6,825 nucleotides of DNA, from NCBI GenBank assembly GCA_021818605.1, contig JAKAUH010000711.1, positions 1-6,825 of the forward strand, given 5' to 3'. The DNA comes from Planctomycetota bacterium. GTDB taxonomy: Bacteria > Planctomycetota > Planctomycetia > Isosphaerales > Isosphaeraceae. A model generated the notes under the pieces. It saw nothing but the letters and a program-made list of their open reading frames with translations. It was not told the origin of the DNA and did not search any database. Below are positions 1-5,759 of the stretch, in pieces. The number at the start of each line of letters is the position of its first letter. Positions within the stretch are counted from its first letter, which is position 1. Position numbers and translations under genes: made by a program.

Positions 1-3000
1 GCTTCGGGCGAAGAGTGAGGACGGACGATCACGGCGGTGGCGAGGGGCCGCCGCATGGGGACGGTGATGGTGCAGTCGGCGATCGAAAGCGTGGTGCCGG
101 GCGACAGCGCCACAGCCGCCTGCCGGTCGCCCGTGCCGGTTTCGGGCTCGGTAACGACGATATCCAGGCCGCGGAGCCGCAGCGCACCGGCGCGGAGGTT
201 GAACAGCCCGGTCCATTCGGTCGGCGATTCGCCAGTCATCGGCGACGGCCGCAGCCGCAGCCGAGGCCGAGGCCGGCCTGGCTCTCCGGCGATCTGCAAC
301 GGCGCGGAGCCGCTCGTCTCGACGGCCACCGAGGGGAGGTCGAGATCCACTCCGGAGGCGATCCGGATCACGCCGCCATGCCCGTCCAGACCATGCAGCA
401 TCGCCATGAACTGCTCGGGGCCGTGGACGAGGTCCTCGGTTGCCAGCGAGGGCTGGATGCCCCTTGGCGGTTTGCTCGCCGCCGCGGCGTTGCTCGAGCT
501 GCTCGCGGTTGCCGACGGGTTGGCGGCCTTCGGGCTGGGGGTGTCCGGCGGAGCCGGTGCGGGTTGAGGAGTGGCGGCTCCGCCCAGATTCTCGTTGTCA
601 TCGTCGAGCGAGTCGACGGTCGGCATGGGCGGCATCGAGGGGAGGTTCATGGGGTCCGGCATGCCGCTGGTGCCGTCGACCTCGGCGTTGGCGACGGGCA
701 TGGGGCGATCTGGAACCACAGGGCGCTCGACCTCCCGGGTGGTCGAAGGGCTCGTCGTTTCCCGCTGGTCGGCCGGTTGCTGGCTCGTGACGACGAGGGC
801 AAGATCCGGGCCCGTTGCAGGCGGCTTCGGGGCCGGCCGAGTCGCCTCTCGGTGCGCCAGCGCCGGCGCGGGTCGAGGACCGGTCAGACTGTCGCCGAGC
901 GGACCATATCGCGCCCCGATGACCGGGCCCGCCAGCCGGGCATTCAGGAGGAAGGCCCGACTCGGGTCGCCCTTGGCGCGACGAAGCGCCCGAAGCGGCT
1001 CCGCGGCACCCCAGACCGGGGCCGCGACGGCACGCGAGCCCGATTCGCGCACCTCGTCGTCGGTCTGTTCCCAGGCGGTGAAGTCCTCGATCGCCGTTCG
1101 ATCGGCGGCGCCCGGCGTGGTCGCGAGATACGGCGCGATCGGGCCGTAGACGTTCCCCCGGCCGAACCAGTTCAGATGCCGCGGGTCGTCGACGACCACC
1201 AGCCGGGCGGGACCGCTCGCGGCCGGGGCGATGACGCAGTCGTCGACGCGGGCGCGGACCAGGTGGCCTCCGATGCGGAAGATCGGCCCGGTCGCGGCGA
1301 GGAAGCTGGAGTGGGTCAGCCGCAGCTCGCCGGCGATCGTCATCTCGGGCCGCGGGGCATCGAACCAGATCGAGGGCGAGGCCGGGCCGAAGGTGCAATC
1401 ACGGAGGGTCAGATCGGCCGGCCCGTCAGCCCGGATGGCCGTCTGGCCGCCGTCGAAGTGGCATCCGAGCGCGAGGACAGCGGGCGGTCGTCCGCCGTCG
1501 GAGGCGCCCGCCAGAGTCACGCCGACCCGCAGCGCGGTCGCGTCGTGGCTGTCGCCGTCGCCATCGCCGCCGTCGGGGCGGCGGAACAGACAGCGGCGGA
1601 GAGTCAGCTCGGTGTCGACGCAGCGGAGGGCACAGGCCGACTCGCCCGGCTCCGTGGCGTCGAGGCGAAACTCCAGGCCCTCGATCACGACGTGTCCGCC
1701 CGAGAACCGAAGCATCGCCACGCCGTGGCGATCGTCGGCTCCGGGCTGGTGGACGTACTCGATGACGGGGCGCACACCGGCCTCGGCGCGAATCGTCAGG
1801 TCCGAGGCAGCGACGGGCGAGCCCGACCGCGACGGCCAGGGACGTCCGGCGAGCCGGTAAGGCCCTGCGTCCGAAAGGACGATCACCGAGCGCGGCGGAG
1901 CGGAAGCAATCGCCGCGGCCAGATCCTCGCCGGGACCCACCGAGATGGTCCGGGGCGGCGAGGGCGCGGCCTCGGTGGTTGCGGAGCCCGATGCTGGGGA
2001 TTCTCGCGTCTGGCCGCGGTCCGCCTCGGCCGAGGCGGCCAGGTCCAGCACGGGTTCAGCCGCCGGCGTGGCCTCGCCCGACAACGGATGCCGGCCCATC
2101 GGCGGGCCGCTCAGCTCGCGCCCCCACCAGGCCAGGACCGACACGATCAGCAGGAATCCCATCGCCGGTAAGAGCCAGACGAGATGCCGTTCCCACCACG
2201 CGTGCGGCGGCAGCGTCATCCAGCTCTCGATCACCGCCGGCTGGCGCTGGAGGCCCAGAGCAGCGGCCAGCGCCATCAGCTCCCGCGCCAGTTGCTCGGG
2301 CCCCTGGAAGCGACGCTCGCGCTCCTTGGCCATCAGCTTGGCGATCATGGCCGCCAGCTCGGCCGGTACGTCCGGGTTAAGCGTCCGCACGTCGACCGGC
2401 GACTCCTCACGATGCTGGATCAGCTTCTGGAGGACTGTTCCGCCCGGGAATGGCGGGCGGCCGGTGAGCATGTGAAACATCGTGCAGCCGAGCGAGTACA
2501 GGTCGCTACGAACATCCACGTCGCGTGGGTCGCGAGCCTGCTCCGGGCTGATGTAGTCGAAGGTGCCGAGCGTCATTCCGCTCTGCGTCAGGCCGTGATC
2601 GCCGCCGCGCTCGAAGCGGCGCGCCAGCCCCATGTCGACCAGCTTGGCTCGACCCTGCGGAGTCAGGATGATGTTCGATGGCTTGATATCGCGGTGGATC
2701 ACACCGCGCCGCGAAGCGTGCACGAGGGCCCCGGCGATCTGGAGCGCGACGTCCACCACGTCGGCGACCGGCATCGGCCCGCGTGCCTCGACCCGCTGCC
2801 GGATCGTCTCGCCCTCGATATACTCGAAGGCGATGTAGTGGAACGGTTCGTCCTGGCCGATGCTGAAGACCCGCGCGATGTTCTCGTGGTCGAGCTGGGC
2901 CGCCGATCGCCCCTCCTGGTAGAACCGCTGGACCACCTCGGCGTCGGCGGCCTGGTCGGGGGGAAGGAGCTTGAGTGCCACCTGGCGGTCGAGCTTCGTA

Positions 3001-3275
3001 TCGAGCGCACGGAACACGGCGCCCATCCCGCCGACACCGATCGCTTCCTCCAGCAGGAACGTGTCGATCGACTCGCCCGGCCGCGGCAGCGGGATCGGGA
3101 TGATCAGCGAGGAGGACGACCCGCTCTCCTGCCGGCGCCGGGCCGAACTGCCCGAGCTCCTCAGCACGGTCGCCGAACGGTCCGCCGCGCGGCCGTCGTC
3201 CGACAGATCGACCCCGGATTCGGGGACGGCCAGGTCGGAGGGATCGGGGATCCGGGGCGGCTCGGAACTCAACAT
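1..3275 (-). CDS. Transmembrane Ser/Thr protein kinase with tandem beta-helix sensor region (C-terminus off left edge)
   Basis: Hanks-type serine/threonine kinase, expected to phosphorylate cytoplasmic proteins in response to an extracytoplasmic signal. The window holds 1091 open codons; the end lies off the left edge. Residues 1-70 are a Ser/Arg/Pro-rich leader. The kinase domain spans about 73-335: glycine loop GVGGMGAV at 80-87, ATP lysine K102 in VALKLL, probable helix-C glutamate E121, catalytic HRDIKPSN at 194-201, metal-binding DMG at 214-216 in place of DFG, SPE at 243-245, and RSDLYSLG at 256-263. All catalytic residues are present, so it should be active. One hydrophobic segment (about 365-384, ending LAWW) is the likely membrane helix. 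Residues 443-792 contain rungs of the form 'LTLRRCLF', 'LALGCHF', 'LTLRDCTF', typical of a right-handed parallel beta-helix. A low-complexity linker (793-950) leads to a second similar region from 953. The ATG at 3275 has no clear Shine-Dalgarno; in-frame ATGs at 3401 and 3410 would add 42 or 45 residues, so the start is uncertain. The kinase call is firm; the ligand is unknown. Confidence 0.93.
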   Translation of the reverse strand, partial: MLSSEPPRIPDPSDLAVPESGVDLSDDGRAADRSATVLRSSGSSARRRQESGSSSSLIIPIPLPRPGESIDTFLLEEAIGVGGMGAVFRALDTKLDRQVALKLLPPDQAADAEVVQRFYQEGRSAAQLDHENIARVFSIGQDEPFHYIAFEYIEGETIRQRVEARGPMPVADVVDVALQIAGALVHASRRGVIHRDIKPSNIILTPQGRAKLVDMGLARRFERGGDHGLTQSGMTLGTFDYISPEQARDPRDVDVRSDLYSLGCTMFHMLTGRPPFPGGTVLQKLIQHREESPVDVRTLNPDVPAELAAMIAKLMAKERERRFQGPEQLARELMALAAALGLQRQPAVIESWMTLPPHAWWERHLVWLLPAMGFLLIVSVLAWWGRELSGPPMGRHPLSGEATPAAEPVLDLAASAEADRGQTRESPASGSATTEAAPSPPRTISVGPGEDLAAAIASAPPRSVIVLSDAGPYRLAGRPWPSRSGSPVAASDLTIRAEAGVRPVIEYVHQPGADDRHGVAMLRFSGGHVVIEGLEFRLDATEPGESACALRCVDTELTLRRCLFRRPDGGDGDGDSHDATALRVGVTLAGASDGGRPPAVLALGCHFDGGQTAIRADGPADLTLRDCTFGPASPSIWFDAPRPEMTIAGELRLTHSSFLAATGPIFRIGGHLVRARVDDCVIAPAASGPARLVVVDDPRHLNWFGRGNVYGPIAPYLATTPGAADRTAIEDFTAWEQTDDEVRESGSRAVAAPVWGAAEPLRALRRAKGDPSRAFLLNARLAGPVIGARYGPLGDSLTGPRPAPALAHREATRPAPKPPATGPDLALVVTSQQPADQRETTSPSTTREVERPVVPDRPMPVANAEVDGTSGMPDPMNLPSMPPMPTVDSLDDDNENLGGAATPQPAPAPPDTPSPKAANPSATASSSSNAAAASKPPRGIQPSLATEDLVHGPEQFMAMLHGLDGHGGVIRIASGVDLDLPSVAVETSGSAPLQIAGEPGRPRPRLRLRPSPMTGESPTEWTGLFNLRAGALRLRGLDIVVTEPETGTGDRQAAVALSPGTTLSIADCTITVPMRRPLATAVIVRPHSSPE

Positions 3276-3381
3276 CGAATGGTGCTCAACGGTTCGGGGT
3301 TCATCCCCACGCGACACTTCCTTGCCGGGCGAACAAACGGAATTCGATTCGGTGCGAGATGAGCCGGGACGAGACGAGGTT

Positions 3382-3393
3382 GGTGCATGCACC
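3382..3393. promoter_or_regulatory. Perfect 12-base palindrome, possible operator
   Basis: GGTGCATGCACC is its own reverse complement. It lies about 12-23 bases downstream of the start expected from the kinase promoter, a usual place for a repressor to block transcription. The core GCATGC (3385-3390) recurs at 3398-3403, 13 bases away. It could equally be chance or an RNA structure in the leader. No regulator is encoded in the window. Confidence 0.35.
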
Positions 3394-3411
3394 TTCAGCA
3401 TGCCCAGCATC

Positions 3412-3440
3412 AATATAGGAATTCCGAGCCCAGATGTCAA
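3412..3440 (-). promoter_or_regulatory. Sigma-70-type promoter for the kinase gene
   Basis: On the minus strand TTGACA (3440-3435) is followed by exactly 17 bases and then TATATT (3417-3412). The -35 hexamer is a perfect match to consensus, the -10 differs at one position (TATAAT expected), and the spacing is ideal. Transcription would start near 3405, giving a leader of about 130 bases before the ATG at 3275. The AT-rich -10 stands out from its GC-rich surroundings. The call rests on sequence match and position only. Confidence 0.75.
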
Positions 3441-3688
3441 CGGCGGCCGTCAGGTCCGCAGACGCAAGCCGTTTCGTGTCAAGAGACTGGGGAATGCCGC
3501 CTCGGGCCGCGCTCGGCCAGCGCCGCGGACATCCGCTGACTGGTCCCGGTCCGGCCTGGCTACGCCGTGAGTCGTCAATGTCATTTAAGCCGGCCAGACG
3601 ATCCAACCGATACAGGTGCAGTGACCGTCGGGATAGGCCGCATTCTGGGTATGGCGTCGGGGCCCGGGGACGGGGAGCCGCGGGCCGC

Positions 3689-3695
3689 AGGAGGT
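3689..3695 (+). promoter_or_regulatory. Ribosome binding site fixing the start of the surface protein
   Basis: AGGAGGT is a full seven-base match to the anti-Shine-Dalgarno of 16S rRNA and sits five bases before the ATG at 3701. It decides against the longer in-frame ATG at 3434, which would add 89 residues of arginine-rich, low-complexity sequence with no recognisable domain. Confidence 0.85.
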
Positions 3696-3700
3696 ATCGT

Positions 3701-5671
3701 ATGTGGGACCGGATTCGGATTGGTCGCTCCCAGGCCGGGCGGTTGGCGGACGGTTCCGGCGCGCGGACCGGGCGCCGGTCATCCCGACGGCCGGTGATGG
3801 AATCGCTGGAGGACCGCCGCCTGCTCACCGCGGCGGGTGTCTCGCTGGCGGCGATCCCCAACCAGCAGGTCCCGCAGCAGCAGGGGATGACGATTCCCCT
3901 CGACGGCAGCGGCACCACTGACCCGCAGACGTTCACGGCAACATCGAGTAACCCGGACATCTCCGCCAATGTGGCATCCGGCCCGTTCTGGACCTTGAAC
4001 GTTCAGTACACCGACCCGAACAACTCACAGAACAACTTCAGCGGGCCGCTGGTCTTCCAGCTCTTCAATCAGATCGGGAGTGCGAATCTCCAGAACACGG
4101 TTAACCAGATCTCGAACTTCACCAATCAAGGCTATTATACGAATATTGGTAAGTATATTACGCGTGTCGCGACCGGATTCCCCGGCTCGACCGACTACGT
4201 TGTTCAGGGGGGGGCGCCGAATCCCAACGGCACGGGGAGCAGCGGGTATCCGAATTTCGCGAATCAGAACTTCCAGCCGCTGGCCTTCACCGGGTCCGAC
4301 CAGCTCGCGATGGCGAACTCGGGCGGCACCGACAGTAACAATACCCAGTTCTTCATCACCACCGGCCAGCCCAATAGCGAACTCGGCTACAACTACACCA
4401 TCTTCGGCCAGATGGTGCCCAACCCGACATCGACCGGCCAGCCCTCGGACCAGACAACCCTGGGCCTATTGACCAAGATCCCGGTCACCACCAACCCCGC
4501 TCTGGGCGGCGAGAACTCACTGCCGGTCAACAATCCGATCTTCACATCGGCGACGATGACGACCACCAACCCGAGCGGCACGCTGCTGATCGACACCAGC
4601 CACGCCAAGGCGGGCGAGACGGCGACGATCACCGTGACGGCACACGACTCGCTAACCGGGGCGACGACCACGCAGACCTTCACGGTCACGGTGGGCGCGT
4701 ACGCCGGTCCGACCGACCCCGCGGTGAACTTCGCGCCGTTCGCCAACCCGACGGCCGTGACGACCTCGCAGGGGCAGACGACTTCCGTTACCCTGAACGG
4801 CGCCAGCGGCTATCCCGACACGGCCAAGCCCTCGACCCTCACCTACTCGCTGCTCTCGCAGCCCAGGAACGGGACGGTCAGCAACTTCAACCCGAACACG
4901 GGGACGTTCAACTACACGCCGAATGCCGGGTTCCAGGGGACTGATACCTTCCTGTATCAGGTGACGGGGGCGGGCCCGCAGTCGGCACCCACGCCGACCC
5001 TCCAGAGCAATCCCGGCCCGGTGACGATCACGGTCGGGCCGGCGAAGCCCGTTAACACTGGCGCGGTGCGGGTCGTCGGTGGTGTTTTGCTGATCACCCC
5101 CCTGCCCCACGTCGGCCATCCGACGAATACCATCGACGTCATCCAGACGACCACCTCGTCTTCCTCGTCGCCGGTGATCCAGGTCTACGTCAACGGGCAA
5201 CTCGACCTGAATCAGCCGGCTGCCTCGAGCCTCACGTTCATCGACGTCTTCGGCTCGAAGGCCAACGACAGGATCACGATCGACCCGTCGGTCACGGTCC
5301 CATCGCTCATCGACGGCGGCCACGGCGGGCGGAACGTGCTCAGGGCCGGGAGCACCGAGACGACCGAGCACGGGTGGTTCGGGCATAATGTCCTCATTGG
5401 CGGGACCGGGCCAAACCAGCTCATCGGCCGCCTGGGACTCGTGAAGTTCAAGCCGACGAGCGCCACCGATTTGATCTTCACGGGGCAGCCCAAGCGCCGG
5501 ACGGCGCTCCTGTATCCCGTGCCGCCAGGAGGAACGTTCTATGTGTACAAGAAAGGCCGGATCACCCCCGTGCCACTCTCCAACCTGTATCCGCAGCCGT
5601 TCCCGACCCCGACGGGCATCTATTACCCCGTCACGCCCCACAAGCATACCCACACCCACAAGAAGAAGTGA
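3701..5671 (+). CDS. LEPR-type surface protein with cyclophilin (peptidyl-prolyl isomerase) domain
   Basis: Complete, 656 residues. A basic N-terminus leads to LEDRRLL (36-42), resembling the LEPR-XLL motif found at the start of large planctomycete surface proteins; there is no classical hydrophobic signal peptide. Residues about 50-110 look cadherin/Ig-like ('IPLDGSG'). A cyclophilin domain fills about 115-285. Residues matching human cyclophilin A are R155 (R55), F160 (F60), Q169 (Q63) in VVQGG, A205-N206 in LAMANSG, and Q216/F218 in TQFFITT. H54 becomes T154, W121 becomes E227 and H126 becomes Y232, and about six extra residues separate F160 from VVQGG. It may therefore be a prolyl isomerase or a binding module. 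Ig-like strands follow (292-333), then a Big/cadherin-like repeat (345-446) with NGTVS and FNYTPNAGFQGTDTFLYQV. Next comes a degenerate glycine/asparagine-rich RTX-like segment (about 490-580), and a tail ending HKHTHTHKKK. Probably exported; its role at the envelope is inferred. Confidence 0.9.
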   Translation: MWDRIRIGRSQAGRLADGSGARTGRRSSRRPVMESLEDRRLLTAAGVSLAAIPNQQVPQQQGMTIPLDGSGTTDPQTFTATSSNPDISANVASGPFWTLNVQYTDPNNSQNNFSGPLVFQLFNQIGSANLQNTVNQISNFTNQGYYTNIGKYITRVATGFPGSTDYVVQGGAPNPNGTGSSGYPNFANQNFQPLAFTGSDQLAMANSGGTDSNNTQFFITTGQPNSELGYNYTIFGQMVPNPTSTGQPSDQTTLGLLTKIPVTTNPALGGENSLPVNNPIFTSATMTTTNPSGTLLIDTSHAKAGETATITVTAHDSLTGATTTQTFTVTVGAYAGPTDPAVNFAPFANPTAVTTSQGQTTSVTLNGASGYPDTAKPSTLTYSLLSQPRNGTVSNFNPNTGTFNYTPNAGFQGTDTFLYQVTGAGPQSAPTPTLQSNPGPVTITVGPAKPVNTGAVRVVGGVLLITPLPHVGHPTNTIDVIQTTTSSSSSPVIQVYVNGQLDLNQPAASSLTFIDVFGSKANDRITIDPSVTVPSLIDGGHGGRNVLRAGSTETTEHGWFGHNVLIGGTGPNQLIGRLGLVKFKPTSATDLIFTGQPKRRTALLYPVPPGGTFYVYKKGRITPVPLSNLYPQPFPTPTGIYYPVTPHKHTHTHKKK

Positions 5672-5681
5672 TCTCTCCCGA

Positions 5682-5728
5682 CATCAGGCAGGCGGGTGGT
5701 CGCCTTCGGTCGCCTGCCACGCCTGATG
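5682..5728 (+). terminator. Imperfect hairpin after the surface-protein gene, probable terminator
   Basis: The hairpin begins 10 bases after the stop codon. CATCA (5682-5686) pairs with TGATG (5724-5728), and GGCAGGCG (5687-5694) pairs perfectly with CGCCTGCC (5711-5718), with a five-base bulge on the right arm. An alternative pairing of CATCAGGC (5682-5689) with GCCTGATG (5721-5728) is also possible. No T-tract follows, so it may be a U-less terminator, an mRNA 3' stabiliser or a processing site. Confidence 0.5.
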
Positions 5729-5759
5729 CCGGGCATCATCGAAGCTGGTCCCCTGCGCC

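Larger units (their letters stand above)
3276..3700. other. Divergent intergenic region between kinase and surface-protein genes
   Basis: This 425-base region separates two divergently transcribed genes. It holds the leftward kinase promoter, a 12-base palindrome and an 8-base palindrome GGAATTCC (3418-3425) lying in the promoter spacer beside the -10 box. At its right end is the Shine-Dalgarno of the rightward gene. Reading frames run through it on both strands, but their composition (Arg/Ser/Pro/Gly-rich) looks like chance translation of GC-rich DNA. I found no convincing -35/-10 pair for the rightward gene in 3440-3690, so its promoter may be of a non-sigma-70 type or too weak to recognise by eye. 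Confidence 0.7.

Noticed and set aside
230..290. Repeated GCCGCAGCCGCAGCCGAGGCCGAGG tract considered as a tandem DNA repeat
   Set aside because: It is short and imperfect and is explained by alternating Arg/Pro/Leu codons in the second beta-helix region of the kinase.
598..1398. A 266-codon minus-strand frame inside the kinase gene
   Set aside because: It is an out-of-frame shadow with Arg/Pro-rich low-complexity translation; the kinase frame is open throughout and has recognisable rungs here.
15..2171. A 718-codon open frame on the plus strand opposite the kinase
   Set aside because: It is codon-for-codon in register with the kinase gene on the other strand and arises because GC-rich codons rarely read as stops in reverse. 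Its translation is Arg/Gly-rich with no domain, while the minus strand shows clear kinase and beta-helix motifs.
2184..3362. A 392-codon plus-strand open frame opposite the kinase catalytic domain
   Set aside because: It is also in antisense register with the kinase codons; the minus strand carries HRDIKPSN and the other kinase motifs.
3434..3700. N-terminal extension of the surface protein from an ATG at 3434
   Set aside because: The ATG at 3701 has a perfect AGGAGGT five bases upstream and places the LEPR-type motif at the usual distance from the N-terminus; the extension is compositionally like chance coding.
3301..3969. A 222-codon minus-strand frame across the intergenic region and the start of the surface-protein gene
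   Set aside because: It has no domain and no upstream ribosome site seen, and it overlaps both the kinase promoter and the well-supported start of the plus-strand gene.
4652..5659. A 335-codon minus-strand frame opposite the C-terminal half of the surface protein
   Set aside because: It is a charged, domain-free shadow; the plus strand carries the Ig-like and glycine-rich repeats.
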